Origin: Clostridiales bacterium
Lineage (GTDB): Bacteria > Bacillota_A > Clostridia > Oscillospirales > Oscillospiraceae
Direction: 5' to 3'
Length of the DNA stretch: 64,000 bases
Assembly: GCA_004553625.1 (NCBI GenBank)
Contig: SFKX01000003.1
Span: 122,984-186,983, forward strand
Both the position numbers and the translations under genes were made by a program. The notes under the pieces were generated by a model that searched no databases, was not told the origin of the DNA, and saw only the letters and a program-made list of their open reading frames with translations. Below are positions 25,544-34,086 of the stretch, piece by piece; within the stretch, counting starts at the first letter, position 1; every line of letters begins with the position of its first letter.

Positions 25544-26959
25544 TCACAGCTCCAGGTATCTCTGCAGCATGGCAGCCGTCTGGGAGCGCAGAGCGCTGGA
25601 GCCTGGGCTCAAGAGGTCCTGAGCCGCACCCTCTATTATCCCGTTTTCGACGGCCCAAGCCATGGCCTTCGCCGCCCAAGTGCTGACCTCACCGGCGTCG
25701 GAATAGCCATCCAGGCTGTAGTCCGTCTCGGGAGAGCCGGAAAGTCGATAGAGCATCGCGGCAAGCTGCTCGCGCGTGACCGGCTCCTCGAGCGCCGTCC
25801 CGTCCGAAACGCCGCTCTCCTGCGCCCAGCCCACCGCCGCCGAGTACCAGCTGTCCCCCGTCGTCGTATCCACGCCGGCGCTCCGCGCCAAAACAGTTAT
25901 CAGCATTGCCCGCGTCATCGTCCCATCCGGCGAGAAGCGCCCCTCGGAGGTGCCGTTAAACAGGCCGTTCGAGCAGACAAAGGCCACAGCGTCGTAGTAC
26001 CAGGCGCCGGGCTCCACATCCTCGAAGCCCAGACCCGTTCCGTCAGCCTCCAGCGCGCGGATGGACCGCGTGAACACGTCCCCCACGTACAGCACGCCGC
26101 CCTCCGGCAGCAGCGCCCGGGGCGATACGGGCCAGTTGCCCTCTCCGTCGGGCTCCGCCAGAGTCGTGACCACACCGTCCCGCAGCAGGCGGACGGCTCC
26201 GTTGCCCGTGTCCGCTATATATACGCTGCCGTCCGGACCCACGGCCACACCCTGCGGTCCGGAAAAGCGCGCCTTGTCCGCGCTGCCGTTCAGATAGTCC
26301 CCGTCATAGGCCGCGTCGCCCGTGAGCGCTGCGCCCGCGAGCGGGCTTATCATTCCGCCTTCCACCGTGACGATGCGGTGCGACCCCGTCTCCGCCACAT
26401 ACAGCACGCCGTCTGACCAGGCAATGCCGGTTGGCTCAGAGAGCCCGGAGGAGACATACACCTTCACTTTCCCGTCGGCGTCCAGCCGGTAGAGTTTCCC
26501 GCTGCCTGTGTCCGAGATATAGGCGCAGCCGTCCTCGCCCGCGGCTATGCCCGTCGGCATATCCAGTCCGCTTATCGCCGTGTAGACCCGGCCCTCGGCC
26601 AGGTCCAGATAACGTACCGCACCGTTGCCGCTGTCCGTTATGAGCAAGCCGTCCCTGTACGGCGCGAGGCCCCAGGGCTCCTCAAACACCGCCTCCAGCG
26701 CGGTCCCGTCCTTGTACCCGCCAACGGGCCTGCCCGAGAGGTCCTTTACGTCGGTCCGCCCCGCGGCCAGCTCAGTTTTTCCCTCCGAGATGCGCCACAC
26801 GGCACGGTTGTAGCTGTCTGCCACATACAGCGCCCCGTCCACGACGGCCAGGCCCGAGGCCGCAGCAGTGCCGGGCTCCGTCTCATACGAGGCCAGCACC
26901 GGGGCCGTCAGCGCTAGGACAAGCGCCGCCGCCAGCAGGATGGATAGCAGTTTTTTCAT
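25544..26959 (-). CDS. Exported NHL-repeat beta-propeller protein with three SLH domains
   Basis: 471 residues. Signal peptide (MKKLLSILLAAALVLALTAPVLA), then NHL-type repeats of form GIAxGxDGxxYIxDTGSxxLYRL (about 35-290) expected to form a beta-propeller, then three SLH segments (about 295-470) that attach proteins non-covalently to the cell wall. ATG 26959 overlaps the cyclase stop by one base (TGATG). Last gene of the signalling operon; a plausible surface ligand-binding or scaffold component. The frame open further upstream overlaps the cyclase gene and is not used. Confidence 0.85.
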   Translation of the reverse strand: MKKLLSILLAAALVLALTAPVLASYETEPGTAAASGLAVVDGALYVADSYNRAVWRISEGKTELAAGRTDVKDLSGRPVGGYKDGTALEAVFEEPWGLAPYRDGLLITDSGNGAVRYLDLAEGRVYTAISGLDMPTGIAAGEDGCAYISDTGSGKLYRLDADGKVKVYVSSGLSEPTGIAWSDGVLYVAETGSHRIVTVEGGMISPLAGAALTGDAAYDGDYLNGSADKARFSGPQGVAVGPDGSVYIADTGNGAVRLLRDGVVTTLAEPDGEGNWPVSPRALLPEGGVLYVGDVFTRSIRALEADGTGLGFEDVEPGAWYYDAVAFVCSNGLFNGTSEGRFSPDGTMTRAMLITVLARSAGVDTTTGDSWYSAAVGWAQESGVSDGTALEEPVTREQLAAMLYRLSGSPETDYSLDGYSDAGEVSTWAAKAMAWAVENGIIEGAAQDLLSPGSSALRSQTAAMLQRYLEL

Positions 26960-28803
26960 CAAATCTTCACCTCTGTGCCTGACTCCTCTTCGGCTATGCC
27001 GTCCAGGAGGAATATCTCCAGCTTCTGCGACTTGCCTTTCAGACTGATGCCGTCGCCCAGCGAGGTCGTGCGGATCCTGCCGCCCAGGCGTTCGACTACG
27101 TCCCGGCTGATGTAGATCTTGCCCGCCGGGGCGTTTGCCTCGAGCCGGGCGCTCGTGTTCACCGTGTCGCCTATCGCGGTGAAGTCCATGCGCATCTCCG
27201 CGCCTATGTTCCCCACGACGGCACTGCCGCAGTGGACGCCTATACCGAAAGATACGGTGCGTCCGAACTTCTCCAGGAGCTCCTGCGAGAGCGCCTTCGA
27301 ACCCTCCACCATGTCCACAGCGGCCTTGCAGGCGTTCATGACGTAGTCCTCCTGCTCGATGGGCGCGTTCCAGATGGCCATGGTGCAGTCGCCCACAAAT
27401 TTGTCCAGCGTACCGTGGTTTTTCATGATGCAGTCCGTCGTGAGCGAGAGGTAGCCGTTGAGGATGGAGACGACCTCCTGCGGCGTCAGGACCTCGCTCA
27501 TGGTGGTGAAGCCGCGGATATCCACGAAGAGCACGGCTATGTCGCAGAGTTTGCCGCCGAGGCCGAGAGAATCCGCACCCTCGCGCAGCAGCTCTCCGAC
27601 GATTTCGGGCGCGACGTAGCGCTTGAAGGTGTTCGAGATCTTCCGCTTCTCCACCGCCGCCTGGACGTAGTTCCAGGCCACGGCGCCGACGAAAAACACC
27701 GTTACGGTCAGTGAGAACCAGAGCGGGTGCAGGACATAGCCCGCGCCGTAGAGCCCCAGGCAGAGCAGCAGGCTCCCGCCAGCCGCGGCAAGCCAGACTA
27801 TGAGCGCCCAGCGCAGCTTCCGGCCTATGAAGAAGTAAAGACATGCGGCGGAAAGCACAAAGAGCGCGAGCGCCTGCAGGTAGTTCGAGACCTCCAGCTT
27901 GAAGCTCCCGTTTATAAGCTGGTTTATGACGTTCGCCTGGTACTCCACGCCGTACATGAGCGAGGCGCGGTCTATGGCCGTTGTCACGTAGTCGGAAAGC
28001 CCGGCGGCGTAGGGGCCGATGAGCACGACGGCGTCCTTGAACTGCTCGGCCGGGAATTCGCCCGCCAGCAGGTCCGTGACGGATATGCCCTCGTAGTAGC
28101 CTCCCGGCAGGGCAGTGTAATCCACATAAAAGCGGTAGAGCTCGTCGGTCGGCACCTCGAGTTCCGTGGGAAGGCCGTGGGCCTCGGCGTATTTCTGGTA
28201 GATGGCATAGGCAAAGGAGGGTACGCTGCGCCCATCCGGCAGGTCTATCCGCAGGATGCCGTGGCGCAGCACGCCGTCCGCGTCGTACATGGCGTTTATG
28301 TGGCCCTGGGCCGTGACCGCGCGCAGGGCATCATACGGCTCCTCGTAGGAGAGGACGGAGTAGTCCTCGAGGTAGAAGCTGCCCGTGTCCTCCGTGACGA
28401 GCTCCGTGCCGAAGTTTGCAACGGAGGCGACGACGACGTTGCCGCAGGCTCCGGCGGCCTCTGCGAGCCATTCGTCGAGCTCAGGCTCCGTCTCGCCTAT
28501 GTAGAGCACGTCGATGCCGATGGCGGCGGGACGGTTCTCCGGGTCCGCGTTCAGCGCCTCGATGGCCATGGCCATGACGTCCCGGCCCCAGGTCTGATAG
28601 GGGCCGATGTCGTCTATGGCGCGCTCGTCGATGCCTATGACGAAGATGTTCCCGTCCAGCGCCTCCGGCTTCTGATAGAGTGCGTCGGCCAGCATCTGGT
28701 CCGGGCTGTAGAAGAGGCCCAGCAGCGCCGCGAGCGTGAACACCAGCGCTCCGCCCAGCGCGACCGCCGCCTTGGTAAAACGTTTTTTGAGCATGTGCGT
28801 CAC
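26959..28803 (-). CDS. CHASE2-domain class III nucleotide (adenylate) cyclase
   Basis: 614 residues. An N-terminal span (about 11-31), an extracytoplasmic CHASE2 sensor (about 35-300, with VIGIDERAIDDIGPYQTWGRD), about three spans (310-385), then a class III cyclase domain. Metal-binding aspartates lie in LFVDIRGFTTM and KFVGDCTMAIW; the transition-state Asn/Arg pair lies in IGDTVNTSARLE. Lys in DKFVGD and Thr in FTAIGD fit ATP rather than GTP specificity. So it likely makes cAMP in response to an external cue. The start may be GTG 28803 or ATG 28794; neither has a clear ribosome site, and the FecR gene ends just upstream. Confidence 0.88.
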   Translation of the reverse strand: MTHMLKKRFTKAAVALGGALVFTLAALLGLFYSPDQMLADALYQKPEALDGNIFVIGIDERAIDDIGPYQTWGRDVMAMAIEALNADPENRPAAIGIDVLYIGETEPELDEWLAEAAGACGNVVVASVANFGTELVTEDTGSFYLEDYSVLSYEEPYDALRAVTAQGHINAMYDADGVLRHGILRIDLPDGRSVPSFAYAIYQKYAEAHGLPTELEVPTDELYRFYVDYTALPGGYYEGISVTDLLAGEFPAEQFKDAVVLIGPYAAGLSDYVTTAIDRASLMYGVEYQANVINQLINGSFKLEVSNYLQALALFVLSAACLYFFIGRKLRWALIVWLAAAGGSLLLCLGLYGAGYVLHPLWFSLTVTVFFVGAVAWNYVQAAVEKRKISNTFKRYVAPEIVGELLREGADSLGLGGKLCDIAVLFVDIRGFTTMSEVLTPQEVVSILNGYLSLTTDCIMKNHGTLDKFVGDCTMAIWNAPIEQEDYVMNACKAAVDMVEGSKALSQELLEKFGRTVSFGIGVHCGSAVVGNIGAEMRMDFTAIGDTVNTSARLEANAPAGKIYISRDVVERLGGRIRTTSLGDGISLKGKSQKLEIFLLDGIAEEESGTEVKI

Positions 28804-28806
28804 CCG

Positions 28807-30216
28807 TCACGCTGTCACGGGCTGATTGCCGGCGACCGTACCGCTGACCTCGCCATTGTTCGTGAGCGTGATTGTGCCGTTGTTTGTGAGGGAGTAACCC
28901 GAACCGATACTCAGAGTGCAGCCGGAGACGACAAAATTGCCGCTGAAAGTGAGGTTGCCGTAAACATAGTTGGTATAGCTTCCGCTTATAGTCACGGTGA
29001 CGCCTGCTGCAACGGCTATCGTCCCGTCGCCAGTAAAGGAAAGACCGCCGTATTTATTTATTGTCACGTCCTCCGTTATAGTCAGCGTGACGCCGTCATT
29101 GACCTTCAGTTCACCGGCATCGGCCAGGATCGCGTTCAGCTCGCTTGCCGTCATCTCCCTGTCTGTGCTTATGACATTGGAGCTGTCTGTGACCACCGGC
29201 GTGGGAGTGGGCGTGGGTGTTGGTGTAGGAGTAGGCGTGGGTGTCGGCGTCGGCGTTGGCGTCGGGGTAGGAGTGGGCGTAGGCGTCGGCTCTGTGGTTT
29301 CAGTGGGACTGGGCTCGGCAGTCTCCGTAGGGCTGGGACCGGGCTCGAAGCTGGGTATTATGACCGGCATCGAGGGCAAGGCCTGTTCTATGCCCGGCAG
29401 GCGTATGACTCCGCCGTCCAGGTCCTCCGCGGCCGCATCCACGGCGGCCTGGGCCGCCTCGGCTTTGGCCTCGTCGGCGGCCAGCTTCTGCTCCGCCGTA
29501 TCCGCTATCTGGCCCACGTCGAGTCCCGAATCCGCCGATATTCGCTCCTGCAGGCTCTCGTCCGCCGCTATCTCCACGGCTGCAAAGCCGGGGACATCCG
29601 CCTCCGTAAGCTCGGTGGTAGCGGTCCCGGACTGCTCCATGCTCAGCCTCTCGCCCGCAGAGACGCTCATGCTCTCGCCGCTCGCCAGGCTCTTGACCTG
29701 GACCGTGCCGTCATAGATGCTGACTCCGGAGCCGCCCGTTGCCGTGACGCTAACCACGCCGGAGGTGCCGCGCACGCCCGTCACCATCGTCGAGGTGCGT
29801 ATGTTCAGCGTCTCGCTCGAAGAGAGCGGGGCGGACACGTTGAAAAACAGCTCGCCGGAGGACACCAGCAGCTCCAGCTTGGAGCCGCTCTTGCGGACCT
29901 CGACCTTTGTCGAGGCGTCCAGCTTCACGACCTTGGTGCTGTCCAGGCTGACGTAGGCGTAGCTCTTGGCGGAGGTGCTTATCGTGTAGCCGCTGTATAG
30001 CTTCATCCCCTCACGGACGGAGACGCTCTTTCCGCCGGCGTTCTTGAGGCTGACCGTGCCTGTCGTGCTCTGCAGCCTCATGTCCGCCGCCGTTGCGGTC
30101 TCAGCGGAAATGGCGGTCGACAGCAGGCCGAACACCAGGGCAAAGGCCAACGCAAAGCCCAGGATATGCCACACCGCCCCGCGGCGCAGGAGTGCGTGGC
30201 CCTCGTTATTCTTCAC
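28807..30216 (-). CDS. FecR-domain exported protein with Thr-Pro linker and beta-repeat C-terminus
   Basis: 469 residues. A single hydrophobic segment (about 15-37) anchors or exports the protein. A FecR domain follows (about 45-200; MKLYSGYTISTSAKSYAYVSLDSTKVVKLD..., TMVTGVRGTSG), a coil-prone Ala-rich stretch (210-275), a long Thr-Pro dipeptide linker, and a C-terminal beta-rich region with short repeats (TGDGTIAVAAGVTVTISGS...). GTG start overlaps the MBL stop (GTGA) and has GAGGAGG upstream. FecR domains often occur beside CHASE2 cyclases; here they are separate adjacent genes. Likely the external partner of the cyclase. Confidence 0.82.
   Translation of the reverse strand: MKNNEGHALLRRGAVWHILGFALAFALVFGLLSTAISAETATAADMRLQSTTGTVSLKNAGGKSVSVREGMKLYSGYTISTSAKSYAYVSLDSTKVVKLDASTKVEVRKSGSKLELLVSSGELFFNVSAPLSSSETLNIRTSTMVTGVRGTSGVVSVTATGGSGVSIYDGTVQVKSLASGESMSVSAGERLSMEQSGTATTELTEADVPGFAAVEIAADESLQERISADSGLDVGQIADTAEQKLAADEAKAEAAQAAVDAAAEDLDGGVIRLPGIEQALPSMPVIIPSFEPGPSPTETAEPSPTETTEPTPTPTPTPTPTPTPTPTPTPTPTPTPTPTPVVTDSSNVISTDREMTASELNAILADAGELKVNDGVTLTITEDVTINKYGGLSFTGDGTIAVAAGVTVTISGSYTNYVYGNLTFSGNFVVSGCTLSIGSGYSLTNNGTITLTNNGEVSGTVAGNQPVTA
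29196..29290. repeat. Low-complexity hexanucleotide-like tract coding for (Thr-Pro)n
   Basis: About 16 tandem Thr-Pro dipeptides are coded by six-base units with changing third positions within the FecR gene. A length-variable linker expected to hold an extended conformation; the unit variation argues against recent slippage. Confidence 0.85.
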
Positions 30217-31016
30217 AGGATTACCTCCTCTCCCTCGCGCCCGAAGTGCAGGCCGGGGACGTTCAGGCTCGATTCAAGCTCCAGCAGCTGTCCGTCGGTC
30301 CTGCCCGGGTCGTGGTGGACAAATATCGTCTGTTCCGCGCCGCAGCATCTGGCTATGGCGGCGCTCCTGTCTATGGTCGAGTGGCCGAAGCCCCGCGTGC
30401 GCGCGTATTCCTCAGTGGTGTACTGTGCGTCGAGCAGCAGCAGAGAGCAGCCCCCGGCGAAGCGGATGAAGTCCTCCGGCGCGTCGCCCTCCGGCTCGTA
30501 GTCCGTGGCGTAGACCACGGTTTTGCCTCCGGCGCTCAGTTTGTATATCGTTGAACCTCCGGGGTGCCGGGACTCCATCGTGTCCACCCGGACCGCCCCT
30601 ACGCCGAAGCTCTCCACCACATCCCTGAAGGCTATCCCCGCCCGAAAAGCCCATGTCTTTACCGGCCAGAGCGGCGGCGACATGAGCGCCTCGACCTGAG
30701 CCCGTGCGTCCAGGCCGCCGCGGGTCCTGAGGTAAACCTCGCCGGAGCAGGCGGGGTCAAAGAGCGGCTGGAAGGGAGGCAGGCCCATGATGTGGTCCAC
30801 ATGCGAGTGCGTCAGCAGCAGCGTGAAGCGCTCTGTGCCGAAGAATTCCCGATATGCCCCTCCGGAAAGCCCGGTGCCGGCGTCCAGGATGATCGCCTCT
30901 CCGCCCATCTTCACGAACACACAGCTCGTTGCCCCGCCGAAGATGCGGCAGCGCTCGCCGTGAACCGGCATGGTGCCGCGCACACCCATGAGTTTCAGTC
31001 GTATCGTGTCGTCCAT
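30213..31016 (-). CDS. MBL-fold metallo-hydrolase (RNase Z/phosphodiesterase-like)
   Basis: 267 residues, cytosolic. VRGTMPVHG near the start, H-x-H-x-D-H as HSHVDH (about 89-94) followed by IMGLPPF, a mid-chain His (ESRHPGG), Asp in YATDYEPEG, and a HHDPGRTD ending fit the RNase Z/PhnP/class II cyclic-nucleotide phosphodiesterase branch rather than beta-lactamases. It is followed directly by FecR and cyclase genes, so turnover of the cyclic nucleotide is an attractive but unproven role. ATG follows GGAGG. Overlaps the FecR start by four bases. Confidence 0.82.
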   Translation of the reverse strand: MDDTIRLKLMGVRGTMPVHGERCRIFGGATSCVFVKMGGEAIILDAGTGLSGGAYREFFGTERFTLLLTHSHVDHIMGLPPFQPLFDPACSGEVYLRTRGGLDARAQVEALMSPPLWPVKTWAFRAGIAFRDVVESFGVGAVRVDTMESRHPGGSTIYKLSAGGKTVVYATDYEPEGDAPEDFIRFAGGCSLLLLDAQYTTEEYARTRGFGHSTIDRSAAIARCCGAEQTIFVHHDPGRTDGQLLELESSLNVPGLHFGREGEEVIL

Positions 31017-31029
31017 AATCCGTCCTCCG

Positions 31030-34000
31030 TCAGTTCGAGCTGACGTTCGTGAGGTTGAGCTTGTCGATGCGCCTGAGTGCGATGATGTTCACTATAACGG
31101 CGAACACGCCCACTATGGCGACCGATTCGAGGCAGGCGAGCAGGTTCGGGTCGCGGACATAGTGCTCCGCGCCCGCCTCGACTATGCGCGTGTCGATATA
31201 GCCGAGGCCGATGCCGGCCAGGCAGCCGAGCAGCAGGCCCAGCACAGTGAGCACGACGTTGTCGCGCGAGACGTAGGCCCGGGTCTGGGCGAGGGTGTAG
31301 CCGTTTACACGCATGACCGCCAGTTCTCTGGCCTTGTGGTCGATGTGCATGGTTATCTGGTTGAGCAGCACGAGCACGGAGAGCGCCGCCGCGAGACCGA
31401 CGCAGATGTAGATGGCGAGGTCCAGCTCGCTGCCGCTGCGCACGAATTCGCTGTTGTCGCGAAGGGAGACGAAGCCCGGCATACTCTCGGCCTCGGAGCG
31501 GATGCCGTCCACGCCGCCCTTTATGAGGAATACGCTCTCGTCCGGCGCCTCGCCCATGACCTCCTCATAATAGCCGCTGCTCATGATGAGCGTATGGTAG
31601 GGCAGATAGCTCTCCACAACGGCGCTGATGCTGAAACTGTGGGCCTCGCCGTTTTCGTCCATTACCTCCACCGTGCCGCCGACTGTAAAGCCGAGCGCCT
31701 CGGAGGCTTTGCGCGAGACGAGCACGCCCTTCTCCGGCACGTCGAGCTCCGCGCTGCCGTTTATGTCCTTGAGGTACATGAAGTCCCTGAAAGCCTCGGC
31801 ATCGGAGACGGCGAGCACGTGGGCGTTGTCCCAGTCCCCGCCCGGGGCGCGGAAGTTCTTGAGCTTATCCTGAATGAGCAGACTCTCGACCCCGCCCTCG
31901 TCCAGCAGCGCCTCGAAATCGGAGGCGGAGCCAGTCGCAGTATCCATGGACAGACGGTAGTCGTAGAGCGAGTAGGTGCCGAACTGCTCGACGGAGGCGT
32001 TCTTGATGCCGAGCTTTATGGTGAAGCAGGCGACGAGCAGGGCGGTGCAGCCCATGATGCCCATGACGGTTGTGAGCATGCGGCCCTTGTCGCTGAGCAC
32101 GTTCTTGACGATGGAGCGAGAGAAAAGGCTGAGCTTCCTGTATATGCCCCAGCGGTCGAAGAACATCCTGCCGCCCTTGGACGGCACCTCGCCGCGCAAC
32201 AGCTCCGTCGCCGGCTCCTTCACGAGCTTCGAGCAGGTGAAGAAGGTCGCGGCAAGGAACACGACTATACAGATGGCTGCGGATATGAGCGCCGTACCCC
32301 AGGCAAAGACGATGGATGCGTCCTTGAAGGTGAACTTCGGCATGAAGATGTAGAGCGACATGTACTCGACTATGACGACGCTGAGCAGCCAGCCAACGAG
32401 GACGCCCAGCACGGCGCAGACGAGGTTATAGAGCGTAAAGTGCCTGAAAAGCTCGCCCGCCGTGAAGCCGAGGGCCTTCTGCGCGCCTATGAGCACGCGC
32501 TGCTCGCGTATGACCCTGGTTATTGCCGCAAAGCAGACCAGTACGGACACGATGAGAAAGACCATCGACATTGCGTAGCTCAGGCCGAAGATGGCCTTGA
32601 CAATGGTCTCCACGCCGCGCACGTCGCCGACCTCGTTCCTGCCGGAGATTATCCAGCCGCTTTCCTTAAGCTCGGCGGCGTCGGCCTGCGCGTCGGCGAA
32701 TTCGGCCTCGCCATCGGCCAGCTCGGCCCTGGCATCCTCGAGCTCGGCTTCGCCGTCGGCCAGCTCCTGCTCGGCGTCGGCCAGCTCTGCTTCGCCGTCC
32801 GCGAGCTCTGCTCTGGCGTCGGCAAGCTCGGCCCTGGCGTTTGCAAGCTCGTTTCTCGAACTTGCGAGCGTCGCCTCGGCGGAGGCTATTTCACTCCTTG
32901 CGGCCTCAAGCTGGGCCTCCGAGGCTTTGTATTCCTGTATGGCGGCCACGAGCTGCGCGCCCTGCTCGCCATAGCCCTCGAGTATGACGAGCGCCGCGTC
33001 GAGGTCTGTACCCAGGCCAAGCGCGCCCAGTTGGGCGTCCAGCTCCGCCTTCGCGTCCGCGAGGGCCTGTTCATTTTCTGCGAACTCCGCCTTGGAGCTG
33101 TCGAGCTCGCGCTGGCCGCGGGCTATCTCCGCCTCGGCGTCGGCGATCTCGACCTCCGCGTCGGCTATCTCAGCCCTCGCGTCCTCGAGCTTCTGACGGT
33201 TCTCCTCTATCTCGGCCCTGCCGTCTGCCAGCTCCTGCTCGCCGTCGGCTATCTCGGCCTTTGCGTCGTCTATCTCGGCCTGCGCCTCGTCCAGCGCGTC
33301 CTGCACTTCGGCGCTGAGCGACTCGTACCTCAGCTGCGCCCTCTCGGCCGCAAGCGGCTCGAGCGCGGCGATGTACTCGTCCTCGGAGGACTCATAATCG
33401 TCGGAGAAGTAGTAAATGCCGTCGAATTTGCTGCTGTCTATGTAGGCGGTGGTGTAGCAGTCGCTGTAATTGTCCGTGTCGAAGGCACACTTGTTGAATG
33501 CGATGAAGTACTCGTTCGAGCCAAGGCCAGCGTCGGCGGTGCCGCGCGTGTCCTCCAGCCCGGCGCATACGTAGACAGGCAAATTGATGATGGCCGTGAC
33601 GGTGAACTGCGTCTCCAGCAGGCAGCCGTCGTTTTCCAGCGTGATGGCGTCTCCAACCTTGAGGCCGCGCTCCGTAGCCAGCCGCTCCTCGATGGCGGCC
33701 TCGTTTGCCGCCGTGGGCAGCTCGCCCTCTATTATGGCGGGCGTGTTCATGGTCTCGAGTAGGGAGCGGGTCTGAACCAGCACGCGCTCGCCGCCAAGGT
33801 AAAGCAGCGCCGAGTCGGTGTAGCCGCCCTCGACGGAACGCACGCCCTCCCAGCCTGCTATGGCGTCTATGTCCTCCTGGGTGATGCCGTTGGCGCAGCT
33901 TATCTCCAGCGTCTCCAGCCTGTTCTCGACGAAATACTGGTCTGCCCGCCTGAGTATGGCGTGGGCGGAGGACTGGAAGCCCTGGAATATGGCGATGCTG

Positions 34001-34086
34001 ACGCCCGCTATGACCGCAACGGCGAGGAAGGACACACCGCTCTTGCGGATACTGCGCAGCAGATGTTTAAGACCTGTGGCTTTCAT
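31030..34086 (-). CDS. FtsX/MacB-type ABC permease with very long coiled-coil extracellular domain
   Basis: 1018 residues. One span near the N-terminus (14-36), a large external domain that includes a coiled coil of about 200 residues (approx. 265-465, repeats such as AEIADAEVEIADAEAEIA), then two FtsX blocks with three spans each (about 480-650 and 860-1010). The order matches Type VII ABC exporters, which act as mechanotransducers rather than classical exporters. ATG 34086 overlaps the ATPase stop (TGATG). Paired with the GAF-ABC ATPase encoded directly upstream. Confidence 0.9.
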   Translation of the reverse strand: MKATGLKHLLRSIRKSGVSFLAVAVIAGVSIAIFQGFQSSAHAILRRADQYFVENRLETLEISCANGITQEDIDAIAGWEGVRSVEGGYTDSALLYLGGERVLVQTRSLLETMNTPAIIEGELPTAANEAAIEERLATERGLKVGDAITLENDGCLLETQFTVTAIINLPVYVCAGLEDTRGTADAGLGSNEYFIAFNKCAFDTDNYSDCYTTAYIDSSKFDGIYYFSDDYESSEDEYIAALEPLAAERAQLRYESLSAEVQDALDEAQAEIDDAKAEIADGEQELADGRAEIEENRQKLEDARAEIADAEVEIADAEAEIARGQRELDSSKAEFAENEQALADAKAELDAQLGALGLGTDLDAALVILEGYGEQGAQLVAAIQEYKASEAQLEAARSEIASAEATLASSRNELANARAELADARAELADGEAELADAEQELADGEAELEDARAELADGEAEFADAQADAAELKESGWIISGRNEVGDVRGVETIVKAIFGLSYAMSMVFLIVSVLVCFAAITRVIREQRVLIGAQKALGFTAGELFRHFTLYNLVCAVLGVLVGWLLSVVIVEYMSLYIFMPKFTFKDASIVFAWGTALISAAICIVVFLAATFFTCSKLVKEPATELLRGEVPSKGGRMFFDRWGIYRKLSLFSRSIVKNVLSDKGRMLTTVMGIMGCTALLVACFTIKLGIKNASVEQFGTYSLYDYRLSMDTATGSASDFEALLDEGGVESLLIQDKLKNFRAPGGDWDNAHVLAVSDAEAFRDFMYLKDINGSAELDVPEKGVLVSRKASEALGFTVGGTVEVMDENGEAHSFSISAVVESYLPYHTLIMSSGYYEEVMGEAPDESVFLIKGGVDGIRSEAESMPGFVSLRDNSEFVRSGSELDLAIYICVGLAAALSVLVLLNQITMHIDHKARELAVMRVNGYTLAQTRAYVSRDNVVLTVLGLLLGCLAGIGLGYIDTRIVEAGAEHYVRDPNLLACLESVAIVGVFAVIVNIIALRRIDKLNLTNVSSN

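Noticed and set aside
29196..29290. CRISPR array or microsatellite phase-variation tract
   Set aside because: The six-base units code in frame for a Thr-Pro linker, have varied third positions and no spacers.
32690..33300. Internal DNA repeat or assembly artefact in the FtsX gene
   Set aside because: The Ala/Glu/Asp repetition is a coiled coil common in this permease type; the frame stays open and codon choice varies.
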